A stretch of 44,458 nucleotides of DNA from Pseudoselenomonas ruminantium (GCF_900142515.1 NZ_FRBC01000025.1:1-44458), one strand, 5' to 3'; positions 8,479 through 18,454 are shown, counted from the stretch's first letter. Made by a program: numbers and translations. The notes: a model not told the origin generated them from the sequence alone.

Positions 8479-10131
8479 TTATTTCACCACAGCGCCTGTG
8501 CTGGCGGATGTAGTCATGCGGGCATAACGAGCCAGATAGCCATGCTTGATTTTCGGTTCTGGCTTCTGCCAATTCTTGCGGCGCTCTGCCAATTCTTCAT
8601 CACTGACATTAAGCTCCAGCTTGCGGTTGGGAATATCGATGGTGATTTCATCGCCGTCCTCAATCAAGGCAATGGGACCGCCCTCCATCGCTTCCGGAGA
8701 AACGTGGCCGACGCAGGCTCCCTGGCTGGCACCGCTGAAACGACCATCCGTAATCAGGCCGACTTTCAGACCACGTCCCGTGATGACTGCCGTCGGATTG
8801 AGCATTTCCTGCATGCCCGGGCCGCCCTTGGGACCTTCGTAGCGGATAACCACCACATCACCATCATGGATCTCACCGTTCATGATGGCATCGCAAGCTT
8901 CAGGTTCCGAATCATAGCACTTGGCCTTACCCGTATAGGTCAGCATATCCTCAGCCACAGCCGAAGCCTTGACCACAGCATAATCCGGTGCTAGATTACC
9001 CTTGAGCACGGCAATGCCGCCTTCCGGACGATAGGGCGTCTCAACAGAATGAATTACCGTGTTGTCCTCCACCGGCGTATTCTTGATGCGGTCGCCCATG
9101 GTGCCCGTTACCGTCAGGGCATCCAGATGGATGAGATCCTTCTTCGCCAATTCGTTCATGACAGCCGAAATGCCACCCGCTTCGTTGAGGTCCACCATAT
9201 GATGCTTGCCGGCAGGGCTTAGTTTTGCGATATACGGCGTACGGCGGGAAATCTCGTCAAAGAGAGGTGCCGGAATCTCAATGCCTGCTTCATGGGCAAT
9301 TGCCGTCAGATGCAGGACCGTATTAGAAGAACCGCCAATACCCATATCCACCGTAATGGCATTTTCAAAGGCCTTCTTGGTCAGGATATCGCGGGGACGG
9401 ATATTGTTTTTGAGCAGTTCCATGACCACCGCACCGGCCCGCTTGGCCAGCAGACGGCGTGCCCCCGTGTAAGCGGCGGGAATCGTGCCATTGCCCGGCA
9501 GAGCCATGCCCAGCACTTCCGACAGGGAATTCATGGTATTGGCCGTGAAGAGGCCTGCACAGGAACCACAGCCCGGACAGCATTTTGCTTCCAGGTCTTC
9601 CATTTCCTCTGCGCTCATATCGCCAGCAGCGAATTTGCCTGCTGCCTCAAAAGCCTGACTGACGCTGACATCGCGGCCTTTGTAACGGCCGGGCAGCATC
9701 GGGCCGCCAGACACGACAACAGCCGGGATATTCAAGCGAGCCGCCGCCATCAGCATGCCGGGCACGACCTTGTCGCAGTTCGGGATCAGGATCAGTGCGT
9801 CGAAGCCGGAGGCCATGGTCACAGCTTCCACAGAATCAGCGATAAGTTCCCGGCTGGCCAGGGAATACTTCATGCCCGTATGCCCCATGGCAATGCCATC
9901 GCAGACGCCAATAGCCGGAAATTCAATGGGCGTACCACCGGCAGCAGCTACTCCCAGTTTCGCAGCCTCTGCGATTTCTCGCAGGTGGATATGGCCAGGA
10001 ATGATCTCATTGAAGGAATTACAGATACCAATAAGCGGCTTGTTGAGATCCTCGGGACCATAGCCATTGGCATGGAACAGGGAACGGTGGGCGCAGCGGG
10101 TGGCACCTTTTTTTACATTATCGCTAATCAT
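8479..10131 (-). CDS. ilvD: Dihydroxy-acid dehydratase
   Basis: Iron-sulfur dehydratase of branched-chain amino acid synthesis: converts dihydroxy-isovalerate and dihydroxy-methylvalerate to the 2-keto acids. The 550-aa length is typical. Family signatures visible are [20 protein letters not shown] near residue 100 and the cluster-binding [19 protein letters not shown] near residue 190, together with the C-terminal GRFSGA. TAGGAGAG precedes the ATG. No other ilv or leu genes are adjacent. No terminator lies between ilvD and the metK promoter, so read-through would meet the SAM-riboswitch terminator. Confidence 0.97.
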   Translation of the reverse strand: MISDNVKKGATRCAHRSLFHANGYGPEDLNKPLIGICNSFNEIIPGHIHLREIAEAAKLGVAAAGGTPIEFPAIGVCDGIAMGHTGMKYSLASRELIADSVEAVTMASGFDALILIPNCDKVVPGMLMAAARLNIPAVVVSGGPMLPGRYKGRDVSVSQAFEAAGKFAAGDMSAEEMEDLEAKCCPGCGSCAGLFTANTMNSLSEVLGMALPGNGTIPAAYTGARRLLAKRAGAVVMELLKNNIRPRDILTKKAFENAITVDMGIGGSSNTVLHLTAIAHEAGIEIPAPLFDEISRRTPYIAKLSPAGKHHMVDLNEAGGISAVMNELAKKDLIHLDALTVTGTMGDRIKNTPVEDNTVIHSVETPYRPEGGIAVLKGNLAPDYAVVKASAVAEDMLTYTGKAKCYDSEPEACDAIMNGEIHDGDVVVIRYEGPKGGPGMQEMLNPTAVITGRGLKVGLITDGRFSGASQGACVGHVSPEAMEGGPIALIEDGDEITIDIPNRKLELNVSDEELAERRKNWQKPEPKIKHGYLARYARMTTSASTGAVVK

Positions 10132-10160
10132 CTTTCCACTCTCCTAAGATATTGAATCTA

Positions 10161-10189
10161 AATATAGTTACAAGTTTACAACTTTACAA
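10161..10189 (-). promoter_or_regulatory. ilvD promoter with tandem TTGTAA repeats
   Basis: Minus strand: -35 TTGTAA at 10184-10189, 17-nt spacer, -10 TATATT at 10161-10166. The spacer contains two further TTGTAA copies, at about 8-9-base steps. Confidence 0.7.
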
Positions 10190-10209
10190 GCAAAAATGCA
10201 AGTAATGTG

Positions 10210-10746
10210 TTAAAATTCGATACCTTTTTGTGCCTTAATGCCTTTTTGATACGGATGCTTGATTTCCTTCATCTCCGTGACCAGATCCGCCCGCTCAATC
10301 AGAGCTTCACAAGCATCCCGGCCCGTCATGACCAGATGCAGTTCCTCCGGACGCAAGTCCAGAAGTTCCAGCATATCCGCTTCCGTGACCAGTTCATATT
10401 TTACCGCATAGTTGATTTCATCAAGAATGATCAAATCCCATTTGCCACTCTGGATTTCTTCCTTAGCGCGCTTTAAAGTTTCCTGCGCCGCCGCTTCATG
10501 TTCCTCCTTGGTCGTTGGCCCCTTGTTGGTAAAACCTAAGCCGCATTGGTCGATCTCTATGCGGTCATCGATGTTTTTCAGCGTTTCGATGGTCTTGAGC
10601 TCACCATAAGTACAGCCACCTTTGATAAACTGCAGGATCAGCACCCGGAAACCATCGCCCCATGCACGAACAGCCAGCCCTAACGCAGCTGTTGTCTTAC
10701 CCTTGCCATTCCCCGTGTGCACAATTACTAAACCTTGCTTTTTCAT
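10210..10746 (-). CDS. cobO: Corrinoid adenosyltransferase
   Basis: Transfers the 5'-deoxyadenosyl group of ATP to cob(I)alamin or cobyrinate diamide (CobA/CobO/BtuR family), giving the coenzyme form of vitamin B12. About 178 aa. The family's modified P-loop GNGKGKTTAALG lies near the N-terminus, followed by VLILQFIKGG, and LIILDEINYA in the middle. The ATG at 10746 has better spacing from GAGGTGAT than the GTG two codons upstream. It stands alone 78 bases upstream of ilvD; no cobalamin riboswitch or other cob gene is seen nearby. Confidence 0.93.
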   Translation of the reverse strand: MKKQGLVIVHTGNGKGKTTAALGLAVRAWGDGFRVLILQFIKGGCTYGELKTIETLKNIDDRIEIDQCGLGFTNKGPTTKEEHEAAAQETLKRAKEEIQSGKWDLIILDEINYAVKYELVTEADMLELLDLRPEELHLVMTGRDACEALIERADLVTEMKEIKHPYQKGIKAQKGIEF

Positions 10747-10747
10747 T

Positions 10748-10776
10748 TTCACATCACCTCAAAAATATGCTATACT
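10748..10776 (+). promoter_or_regulatory. Candidate promoter of SGNH hydrolase gene
   Basis: Plus strand: TTCACA at 10748-10753, 17-nt spacer, TATACT at 10771-10776. It overlaps the start region of the divergent cobO gene. Confidence 0.6.
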
Positions 10777-10831
10777 AATTATTATAATTATAGGTAATTA
10801 AAAAAAATCCTGTTAGTGTTGGTGTTATTTT

Positions 10832-12451
10832 ATGAAGAAATTTTTGTTATTCACGCTTATTATTTTAAGCTTTACCATATTATCAGCCTTTGTAGCGGAA
10901 AAAACAGACGTGTTAGGCCTGCGCTCCATGACGCTTTCTTCCTCCTTCGATGAACAGGATGGCAAGCTTGTCCTCTCTTGGGACCCACTTCCTTACCCAT
11001 GTATCTACAAAGTAGACACCTATAGTCCTACCACCGGACTTGTCGAGGGCGAACCCGCCCAGCATTTCTGGGGCAGTGAATATACTATGAACGCCTCTTA
11101 TACGGTTCCTGGCGGAGCCATTCCCATGAATTACCGGGTAACAGCCTATGGTATGTTCGGCCAGTTGACGGAACCATCCGAACCAATCCTGAATCCCTTG
11201 CATAACAAGGAGCCCTTGAGCCCCAGCATAATCTATCATTACCGTGAGGATCAGCCGGCCAGCCTGATGCCTTTCCTGGTCTGGCATTCTGTCCCCAATG
11301 CCGTCTGCTATGAGGTGGAACTGTTAGCGGGCAAACCGGCTCAGGAAGGCGGCACAGCCCCGGACAAGAACAATCACCTGGAAAGTACGCAACAAATCTT
11401 CACCAATGGATGGCAGGCTGATTTAAAAAAATACGCGAATCGAAAGTTCATCTACTGGCGGGTACGGGCTTTGGACATCCACCATCAGCCCATTGGTGAA
11501 TTCTCTCCAGCAGAGGAACTCTATATCGATCCAACCTTGCCCCAGCCTGACCACCCTCTGTTGAATGAATTCGATCAGATGCCAAACTTTACTATGCCCG
11601 TTTATCCTGTCTATCAGTGGATTCCCTTGCATAATGTGGAACGCTATGAAGTCGAAATGATGATTCATCCCCCTTCCAGGGAAAATGACAATCAGCCCAC
11701 CGCTGATGCTGCCTGGCGTAATGTGACGAATTCGGCTACAGCCTGTTATGATGAATACCCCCGCCCCTATGCAGGCGATTATTACTGGCGGGTACGCGGC
11801 GTGGACAAGACCGGTAATCCCATCGGCGTCTGGTCCGATACCGCCCATTTTACAGTAAAGCAGCAACCAGAACGGGTGCCAGTAGCTGTTCTGGGCGACA
11901 GCATCACACATGGTGGCGGTGCCGTATCCAACTCTCCGGCTGCGCTCGAATACAGCTACACCACCTATTTTGATTTTCCCTGCCTGAATCTGGGTCGCAG
12001 CGGTGACACCTCCACCATGACCCTGCAGCGATTCGAACAGGATGTACTGCCTTTCAAACCACTAAACCTCATCATCCTTACGGGCACCAACAGCCTGCGT
12101 GCTTCAGACATCCAACCGGGAGTCATCATCAACGATTTGGAAGCAATCCGGCAAAAATGTGAAAGTAACGATATCCGGCCCATTTTCCTTACCCTGATGC
12201 CCATCAATCCTGCCAATATCCAATTTGCCTTCCATACCCCCACAGACAAGCAGTGGAATGTAAAACTGAACCAGGTCAATACCTGGATACGCAATCAGCC
12301 TTACCATATCGATCTGGAACCCTATTTCTATGATACCACCCATCAGGTCATGGATACCAGCTTCAGTATCGACGGCCTGCATCCGGACGTACGCGGCAAG
12401 ATGCTGATGGGCGAAATCATCAATCAGCATAAAGATTTGTTCAAAAAATAA
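10832..12451 (+). CDS. Secreted SGNH/GDSL hydrolase with Fn3-like modules
   Basis: 539-aa protein with an N-terminal signal or anchor (residues 5-20), three beta-rich, fibronectin-III-like stretches (about 30-125, 140-240, 250-345; the last two share a YWRVR...D...P-IG pattern) and a C-terminal SGNH hydrolase domain. The catalytic blocks are GDSITHGGG with Ser357, GRSGDT near 389-393, GTN with Asn420, and DGLHPD with Asp514 and His517. It probably removes acyl or acetyl esters from extracellular or envelope polysaccharide; the substrate cannot be read from the sequence. The gene is monocistronic with its own terminator. Confidence 0.85.
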   Translation: MKKFLLFTLIILSFTILSAFVAEKTDVLGLRSMTLSSSFDEQDGKLVLSWDPLPYPCIYKVDTYSPTTGLVEGEPAQHFWGSEYTMNASYTVPGGAIPMNYRVTAYGMFGQLTEPSEPILNPLHNKEPLSPSIIYHYREDQPASLMPFLVWHSVPNAVCYEVELLAGKPAQEGGTAPDKNNHLESTQQIFTNGWQADLKKYANRKFIYWRVRALDIHHQPIGEFSPAEELYIDPTLPQPDHPLLNEFDQMPNFTMPVYPVYQWIPLHNVERYEVEMMIHPPSRENDNQPTADAAWRNVTNSATACYDEYPRPYAGDYYWRVRGVDKTGNPIGVWSDTAHFTVKQQPERVPVAVLGDSITHGGGAVSNSPAALEYSYTTYFDFPCLNLGRSGDTSTMTLQRFEQDVLPFKPLNLIILTGTNSLRASDIQPGVIINDLEAIRQKCESNDIRPIFLTLMPINPANIQFAFHTPTDKQWNVKLNQVNTWIRNQPYHIDLEPYFYDTTHQVMDTSFSIDGLHPDVRGKMLMGEIINQHKDLFKK

Positions 12452-12503
12452 ATTCTAAAAACAGGGCGTGTTGAGTATTTCAACACGCCCTGTTTTTTAG
12501 AAT
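12452..12503. terminator. Bidirectional terminator, SGNH gene and chemoreceptor
   Basis: A 23-bp stem with a 5-nt loop (12452-12474 with 12480-12503, one bulged T), with A/T tracts on both flanks. It serves the two convergent genes; the stop codon of the chemoreceptor lies within its right arm. Confidence 0.95.
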
Positions 12504-14206
12504 TTGAATTGTTTGAGTGCCTGCTGCTGTTCATGCGCCATGTTAGACAAAGTCTCACTGGCAGAAGCAATTTCCTCAGAGGAAGCAGACTGTTCTTCCG
12601 TTGCAGCTGATACCGACTCCATATGCTGGGAAATAACCTGTCCCTTGGCATTGATATCAGACACCGATTGGGATATGTTCTGTGCGTCTTCATCGACAAC
12701 ACTGATAGCCCGATCCATCTGCACCGTCTTTTCTGCACCATTTTCGACCAAATCGCGGATCTGGTCGAAGACCCGCTGCAAATCTTCCACAGATTGAGCA
12801 CCAGCCACCACAGCTTCGCAGCCCTGATTCATAGACTTGACTGCCTCTTCCGTATCTTTTTGCATGGTCATGATCAGCTGGGAAATCTTTTCTGCAGCTT
12901 CTTCCGACTGTTCGGCCAGTTTCCGGACTTCTTCAGCCACAACCGAGAACCCTCTTCCCTGCTCTCCTGCCCGGGCAGCTTCTATGGCCGCATTCAAGGC
13001 CAAGAGATTCGTCTGGCTAGCAATATTGGAGATGGTATCCACAATCGCACCGATCTCTTCCGAACGAGCCCCCAGCTTGCCCACAATTTCTGAAGTATCA
13101 CTGACTGTCTTTTCCACGCCACGGATTTCAGCTACGGATTTCTCCAATACATCATGCCCACGCTCTGCCTCTTCGGCAGCCTGTTTCGAATTCCGGGACA
13201 CATCACCAGCATGAGAACGCATCTCCTGGATGGAGCCATTGATTTTCTCCAACAGTTCCTGGTTCTCATTGAGCGCCTGCTCCTGATTCATGACCAGCTG
13301 GGCGGATTCACCTACAGATTCTGCAGATTGGACCGCTGCCTGTGCCGACTGAAGCGAAGCTTCCTTCAGATTAGCAGATGCCTCATTGATATTCTGGACA
13401 GTCTTATAAATCCCTTTCATATAAGATGCCAGATTATCCTGCATTTCCATAAGCGTTCTGGCCAAATGACCGAATTCATCCTGACGTTCAAAACGCACGC
13501 CGCTGGACCGGAAATCACCATCGCGCAGCTTTTCACATCCAGATTCCATGAATTTCAAAGCGTTCGTGACACTGTTGGCAATAACCTGGCTGAAAACCGC
13601 CTGGATCAGCAATGCCGCAATCGTTACAATCAGGATGGTCATAGCAGCCGTGTTATTATCATCTGTGCTGATTGCATTCTTGGCAGCAGCCGCTTCATTG
13701 ATCTTAGCCTGCTGTCCATGTAAAGCATCCCGTAATGCCACAGTCGCCGGAGAACCTTCTTTTTCATACACGACCATCGCTTCTTCAGAGTTACCTGCTG
13801 CCGACAACGTTATAACCTTATTCATAACGCCTTGATACTTCTGCCATTGGCTGTCAATCTCCGGTATATTAGCCAGTTCCGAATCTTTCATTGCGGTCTT
13901 ATAATCGCTAATGGCCTTATCGAAATCCTGCTGGGCTTTCTGTTGCTGTTCCTTGACCCGCTGCAGATGTTCCGGATTATCCTTGAGCATCACAGCCTGC
14001 AAGGTCTTCACCATCATGACACGGCTCTGTTCCACCGCAGTCCCCAGATGCTGTACCCCTTGCATTTCCCGGTTATACATATTCTCCATGGCTTTATCCG
14101 CATTATCCAGAGACCGATAGCCCACCAGACTGATAACGATCATTGCCACCGCCGCCACTGCTACAATCAGCAATAACTTGATAGACACCCGGATATTATC
14201 AAACAT
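12497..14206 (-). CDS. Methyl-accepting chemotaxis protein
   Basis: 569-aa chemoreceptor. Membrane segment 1 is at residues 10-31, a four-helix-bundle periplasmic sensor of about 155 residues follows, membrane segment 2 is near 190-210, then a HAMP linker and a long coiled-coil signalling domain. The hairpin tip that binds CheA/CheW is intact ([24 protein letters not shown] and [17 protein letters not shown]). The Glu/Gln-rich flanks hold candidate methylation sites. The C-terminus lacks the NWETF-type tether for CheR. The sensor resembles 4HB_MCP domains; the ligand is unknown. It implies a motile cell. Monocistronic. Confidence 0.95.
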   Translation of the reverse strand: MFDNIRVSIKLLLIVAVAAVAMIVISLVGYRSLDNADKAMENMYNREMQGVQHLGTAVEQSRVMMVKTLQAVMLKDNPEHLQRVKEQQQKAQQDFDKAISDYKTAMKDSELANIPEIDSQWQKYQGVMNKVITLSAAGNSEEAMVVYEKEGSPATVALRDALHGQQAKINEAAAAKNAISTDDNNTAAMTILIVTIAALLIQAVFSQVIANSVTNALKFMESGCEKLRDGDFRSSGVRFERQDEFGHLARTLMEMQDNLASYMKGIYKTVQNINEASANLKEASLQSAQAAVQSAESVGESAQLVMNQEQALNENQELLEKINGSIQEMRSHAGDVSRNSKQAAEEAERGHDVLEKSVAEIRGVEKTVSDTSEIVGKLGARSEEIGAIVDTISNIASQTNLLALNAAIEAARAGEQGRGFSVVAEEVRKLAEQSEEAAEKISQLIMTMQKDTEEAVKSMNQGCEAVVAGAQSVEDLQRVFDQIRDLVENGAEKTVQMDRAISVVDEDAQNISQSVSDINAKGQVISQHMESVSAATEEQSASSEEIASASETLSNMAHEQQQALKQFKF

Positions 14207-14295
14207 ATCCTATTCCCCCATTTCTTCACATAAAAATACAAAACACTAAGCCAGAATCCCCCTAGCCTCTATAATACGTTATTTCGTTAAATATC

Positions 14296-15201
14296 TCATT
14301 CTCCCTGCAACAACTCAATAAATTTTCGTGCTGCCTGGGATAGATGCTTATTTTTTCCATAAGCTGCCACCAGCTGCCGGTCCTCCACTTCTTCTTCCAG
14401 ATAGAAGAAACGTGGCTGCTCTGACCAACGGCCATTATTCACAACCATGTCCGTAACCAGAGTAGCTCCCATTCCCGCTGCACAGAGTTCCGCTGCATCA
14501 ATGATGCTATTAGCTTCGAAGACCACATCCGGACTGCATTGGGTTTCCATGCATAAATTGTTATACAGCTGCGACATCCGCCGGCTTTCCTGCAAGCGGA
14601 TAAAGGGCTGGCCATGCATCCGCGCAAAAGACATGGTTGGATATGGTTCGCCATCGATATTGCCATATTTTTGCACAAAGGGATGATGAGCTGGCAACGC
14701 TAACAAGGTCCGTTCCCGCAACAAGGGAATCCGTTCATAAGCACCTTCCAATGGCTCGTAAAGCAAAGCAAAATCCACCTCGCCTGCCGCCACCGCCATT
14801 TTGAGCTCATTGACACTATGTTCCTTCACTATCAGGCGGATTCCCGGATATCGGCGATGAAATTCAATGATGGGCTTCGTCAGATAACAGGACGAGCGGG
14901 TACGGGAACTGCCAATGACCAGCGTTCCCGTCTTCAGCCCTGTAAGGTCAGCAGTTTCCTGCAACAATTCATGATAGATCCGTTGCAATTCCCTGGCCTT
15001 GCGCACATAGATTTCTCCTGCTGCCGTAAGCTGTAAAGGTGTCTGGCTGCGATCAAATAAAGTCAGCCCGATTTCTCCTTCAATTTTCTTTATCGATTGT
15101 GATAATGACGGCTGCGACACAAAAAGCCGCTTTGCCGCCGCCGAAAAAGTCCCTTCGCTGGCTGCCTGCAATACATATTTCCACTCATGCTCATCTATCA
15201 A
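14296..15201 (-). CDS. LysR-family transcriptional regulator
   Basis: 301 aa, usual LysR length: an N-terminal winged helix-turn-helix (residues 1-62, FSAAAKRLFVSQPSLSQSIKKIE) and a C-terminal two-lobed effector-binding domain. It starts at TTG, placed 6 bases after a strong AGGAGGG; no nearer ATG fits. It lies alone, on the same strand as the genes on both sides and with its own promoter, so there is no divergent partner gene to suggest a target. The effector is unknown. Confidence 0.93.
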   Translation of the reverse strand: MIDEHEWKYVLQAASEGTFSAAAKRLFVSQPSLSQSIKKIEGEIGLTLFDRSQTPLQLTAAGEIYVRKARELQRIYHELLQETADLTGLKTGTLVIGSSRTRSSCYLTKPIIEFHRRYPGIRLIVKEHSVNELKMAVAAGEVDFALLYEPLEGAYERIPLLRERTLLALPAHHPFVQKYGNIDGEPYPTMSFARMHGQPFIRLQESRRMSQLYNNLCMETQCSPDVVFEANSIIDAAELCAAGMGATLVTDMVVNNGRWSEQPRFFYLEEEVEDRQLVAAYGKNKHLSQAARKFIELLQGE

Positions 15202-15238
15202 GGCAATCCCTCCTCATTCCTCAACAATCCCTGTCTAT

Positions 15239-15267
15239 ATTTTACTCAATCTATCCCTTTCATGCAA
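15239..15267 (-). promoter_or_regulatory. Promoter of the LysR gene
   Basis: Minus strand: -35 TTGCAT at 15262-15267, 17-nt spacer, -10 TAAAAT at 15239-15244. Confidence 0.75.
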
Positions 15268-15281
15268 ATTTTTAATATAGG

Positions 15282-15308
15282 AAAAGACCAGCCCCAAACG
15301 GACTGGTC
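15282..15308 (-). terminator. Terminator of the LPP20-TPR operon
   Basis: On the minus strand GACCAG and CTGGTC pair around an 11-nt loop, followed by TTTTCC. Located 37 bases after the TPR gene stop. Confidence 0.75.
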
Positions 15309-15344
15309 ATCTCTCCTATTCGATATTGCACCAGCAAATTCGAC

Positions 15345-16316
15345 TCAGCGGCGGCGTTCCTTGGCTGCATAAGCAGACTGGAGGCCTTCCAATGCCGGGC
15401 GGAAATTCTGGTTGATGGACAAAGCACAGGTGTAGGCATCTATCGCTTCATCATACTGCCCCACAGAATAATACGCTGTTCCCAAATTAGTATAAGTATA
15501 CATTGAGCCATCACCGTTATCTATGGCCTTTTTAAAATCGCGAATTGCCCAATCATACTTTTCCTGATTCAGATAGATATGTCCCCTATTATTATAGGCT
15601 AATCCCTCATTTGGATTTATCTCTATAGCTTTATTGTAATCAGCCATTGCTAAATCATATTTCTCCAAAGCATCATAAGATGTCCCGCGGCTGACATACG
15701 CATCATAATTTGTCGGATCCAACTCTATTGTACGTGTATAATCAGAAATTGCCTCTTGCTCATGGTTGAAAATACTACGTAAACCACCACGATTAAGATA
15801 AGCTTCCTTATAATCCGGCTTTAATTCAATAGCCTTGCTGAAATCGCGTAATGCCTCTGCATAATATTTATCAGCATAAGCTTTTTGCTCACTATGATGA
15901 TAATAATCTGCCAGATGTGCTTCTATATGACCACGATTATTGTAGGCCACAAAATTGTTAGGATCATATTGAATCGCCTTGTTATAATCAGCCATAGCCT
16001 GTTTATCTTCGCCCTTGTGCTGATAAGCATTGCCACGATTGTTATAAGCATCTGCATAATCCGGACGCAACTCTATAGCTCGACTCAAATCACTGATTGC
16101 CTTATCCAACTCCCCTTTGCGCAGGTACGCAGCACCACGATTCTGATAAGCCGTAGCATTATTTGCATCATTAGCTATTCTATTGGTATATTCCTGAATA
16201 ACAGCATCTGCGTTCCAGTCCTGATTTGCCGCCATAGCCGTCATTGGCATCCCTGTAAGCACTGCGCCTACGATACCAGCCAAAAAGAGTTTACGCCATT
16301 TAAAATCATATTTCAT
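15345..16316 (-). CDS. Secreted tetratricopeptide-repeat protein
   Basis: 323 aa with a signal peptide (cleavage probably after AMA, residues 28-30) and then seven or more TPR units of 34 residues that fill the mature protein. Most units carry the AYNNRG...Y..A..DY.KAI..dP.. pattern; the third has a 14-residue insertion rich in Tyr, His and Ala. Such repeats form a protein-binding superhelix, here in the periplasm or envelope. The gene lies 21 bases behind the LPP20-like gene with a good AAGGAGGATC site, so the two are an operon. The codons are more AT-rich than in the neighbouring genes. The partner protein is unknown. Confidence 0.88.
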   Translation of the reverse strand: MKYDFKWRKLFLAGIVGAVLTGMPMTAMAANQDWNADAVIQEYTNRIANDANNATAYQNRGAAYLRKGELDKAISDLSRAIELRPDYADAYNNRGNAYQHKGEDKQAMADYNKAIQYDPNNFVAYNNRGHIEAHLADYYHHSEQKAYADKYYAEALRDFSKAIELKPDYKEAYLNRGGLRSIFNHEQEAISDYTRTIELDPTNYDAYVSRGTSYDALEKYDLAMADYNKAIEINPNEGLAYNNRGHIYLNQEKYDWAIRDFKKAIDNGDGSMYTYTNLGTAYYSVGQYDEAIDAYTCALSINQNFRPALEGLQSAYAAKERRR

Positions 16317-16337
16317 TTCAAGATCCTCCTTTCGGCC

Positions 16338-17225
16338 TTAACGTAAAAATACCACACTCGTCTTATTCAGGAAGCCCGTTGAGCCATTTTCAATCAGGAC
16401 GCGATTTGCATCAGCTACGGACAATACCGGATTAGCACCATTATCGCTAAGAGAAACAGCCTTCAATACCAGCGGATGGCCGCCAGCACGACCAGCACGG
16501 CTCATATCAGAAGCATAATCCACCATACCATCACGAACCACTAAATCATAATTGAGATTTTCATGTCCATAAATGGAAATCCCACGCTCATTCTTGATAA
16601 CCGGTGACATAACAGACTTTAAGCCCAAGCCACGACAGTCAACAATCAAACCAGTGTAGCCACCAATCGGAGACATCGATGACGACATATTGTTATCTAC
16701 AGTTGAAAATCTTGCTACATTAGATGCTGCACTATCTGCCGGCAAGGATGGAATCACTTCCGGAACCGGCTGCGGGAATTCCACCGGCTGTGCAGGCGGT
16801 TCGATTACCGCACCTGCCAGCGAATTGCTGATACCAAACAGCGGAGCCTCCAAAACGACTTCGTAGCCGCCACCGGGGATCTCTCTTTCGCTGACGACAC
16901 GTGCACCACGGACGACAGCACTTACCTTCGTCTTCACCACATCGCTAGTGACTTCCAGCATCCCAACATTGGATTCACCAGTAACATCTACACCGCTGAT
17001 CGTTTCGGCCAACATACGATAACCATCGACGATTGCAGCCCGGCGAGCCAGCATACGTCCCTGAACCGGAGTCCTGGCCGTAGCAGGTGGAACCCCCGTA
17101 CCAGTCACACGAATGACCTTGTTTTCCCAGTCCACATTCTCCGCAGCAAAAACGGATACCGTCATTGCCAGCAACATCATGCAGACAGTCAAACACACTG
17201 TTAATTTCCTGCAAATTTTCTTCAT
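16338..17225 (-). CDS. Secreted LPP20-like protein
   Basis: 295 aa with a signal peptide (cleavage after VFA-A, about residue 28) and no lipobox cysteine. Residues about 40-130 contain RRAAIVDGYRMLAETISGV followed by a conserved beta-strand pattern, which I associate with the LPP20 family of envelope proteins. A Pro-rich linker and a second domain of about 120 residues follow. The frame extends to a TTG at 17243, but GGGGAGG fits the ATG at 17225 (MKK start, 9-base spacing). First gene of an operon with the TPR protein. Function unknown; the pairing suggests an envelope assembly. Confidence 0.75.
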   Translation of the reverse strand: MKKICRKLTVCLTVCMMLLAMTVSVFAAENVDWENKVIRVTGTGVPPATARTPVQGRMLARRAAIVDGYRMLAETISGVDVTGESNVGMLEVTSDVVKTKVSAVVRGARVVSEREIPGGGYEVVLEAPLFGISNSLAGAVIEPPAQPVEFPQPVPEVIPSLPADSAASNVARFSTVDNNMSSSMSPIGGYTGLIVDCRGLGLKSVMSPVIKNERGISIYGHENLNYDLVVRDGMVDYASDMSRAGRAGGHPLVLKAVSLSDNGANPVLSVADANRVLIENGSTGFLNKTSVVFLR

Positions 17226-17284
17226 TACATTCATCCTCCCCAAATCTAATCTTCCTATAATTTTTCTAAAAATTATCTTATTTT

Positions 17285-17313
17285 ATTATACAATATGTTC
17301 TTTTTACTGACAA
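17285..17313 (-). promoter_or_regulatory. Promoter of the LPP20-TPR operon
   Basis: Minus strand: -35 TTGTCA at 17308-17313, 17-nt spacer, -10 TATAAT at 17285-17290. This separates the operon from aroB upstream. Confidence 0.85.
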
Positions 17314-17368
17314 GCATTATTAATCTGTATCTGAAGTAATTTGGGTATGGATTTTGTATTGATTGGGA

Positions 17369-18454
17369 CTAAACGCTTATTGCCTGCATAGCCTGTTTTA
17401 CGATCTCTTCCGGCACATCATTTTTACAGCAAACTCCACCGATGCTCTCCATCAGCACCCAGTTCACTTTACCGCCAATGGTCTTTTTGTCATGAAAGAT
17501 ATCCGCATACATGGCATCCACTGTCACGCCAGCAGCCTGCAAGGGCAGATTGTAGGCTGCCACCAGTTCCTTCACCCGGCCATAGGCAGCCTCATCAATC
17601 AAGCCCAAAGCCTTGCTGATATACGCTGCCCCCACCATGCCAGTTGCTACTGCTTCACCATGATTATACCGGATATAAGCGGTTTCTTTTTCGATAGCGT
17701 GCCCAATGGTATGACCGAAGTTCAGGATTCGACGCAGGCCAGCCTCTTTTTCATCCTGACTGACCACAGCAGCCTTGATCTCACAGGAGCGGGCAATCAT
17801 ATGCGTCAGCTTTTCCGGTTCCAAAGACAGCACATCTGCCTGATGCTCCTCCAAAAACGCAAAGAATTCTGCATCATAGATAATACCGTATTTGATGATT
17901 TCCCCTAAGCCTGTGTAAATTTCCCGCTTGGGCAAGGTCTGCATACAATCAAGGTCCATGAAAACAGCCTGTGGCTGATAGAAGGCACCGATGAGATTCT
18001 TGCCCAGTTCATGATTCACCGCAACCTTGCCGCCCACGCTGGAATCCACCTGCGCCAACAGGCTGGTCGGAATCTGCACAAAGGGGACTCCCCGCATATA
18101 AGTTGCCGCCACGAAACCAGCCAGATCTCCAACTACACCGCCCCCCAAGGCGAAAACAGGCGACTTTCGGTCAAGTCCCCACTCAATAGCCTTGGTGAAA
18201 GCCTCATTGGCTACTTCCAGAGTCTTCGACTGTTCTCCGGCTTTTATCTGCACAACGGCAATATCCAGCCCAGCCTGGGTCAATATATCCTGCATCTTCC
18301 TGCTATACAAAGGCCCCACATTGGTATCCGTAACCAACAACCCTTTAGCTGAATAATCCTTTTGTTGGATAAAATCGATGATTTCCTGTTCAATATTATA
18401 ACCGATCACAATATCATAACTATCCGATCCTAAATCCACCCGTACCTTACGCAT
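17369..18454 (-). CDS. aroB: 3-dehydroquinate synthase
   Basis: Second step of the shikimate pathway: cyclises DAHP to 3-dehydroquinate using NAD and a divalent metal. 361 aa, normal length. Signatures: GGGVVGDLAGFVAATYMRG and PTSLLAQVDSSVGGK in the N-terminal nucleotide domain, and the metal ligands in LNFGHTIGHAIE and YNHGEAVATGM. It overlaps aroK by 8 bases, so aroC, aroK and aroB are one tightly packed unit transcribed in that order. Confidence 0.97.
   Translation of the reverse strand: MRKVRVDLGSDSYDIVIGYNIEQEIIDFIQQKDYSAKGLLVTDTNVGPLYSRKMQDILTQAGLDIAVVQIKAGEQSKTLEVANEAFTKAIEWGLDRKSPVFALGGGVVGDLAGFVAATYMRGVPFVQIPTSLLAQVDSSVGGKVAVNHELGKNLIGAFYQPQAVFMDLDCMQTLPKREIYTGLGEIIKYGIIYDAEFFAFLEEHQADVLSLEPEKLTHMIARSCEIKAAVVSQDEKEAGLRRILNFGHTIGHAIEKETAYIRYNHGEAVATGMVGAAYISKALGLIDEAAYGRVKELVAAYNLPLQAAGVTVDAMYADIFHDKKTIGGKVNWVLMESIGGVCCKNDVPEEIVKQAMQAISV

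Noticed and set aside
9292-10155. 287-codon plus-strand open frame
   Set aside because: Antisense to ilvD; shadow of the opposite strand's codon bias.
10132-10209. T-box leader before ilvD
   Set aside because: Only 78 bases and no T-box core sequence.
10747-10831. Cobalamin riboswitch before cobO
   Set aside because: The gap is only 85 bases, AT-rich, and lacks the B12-box.
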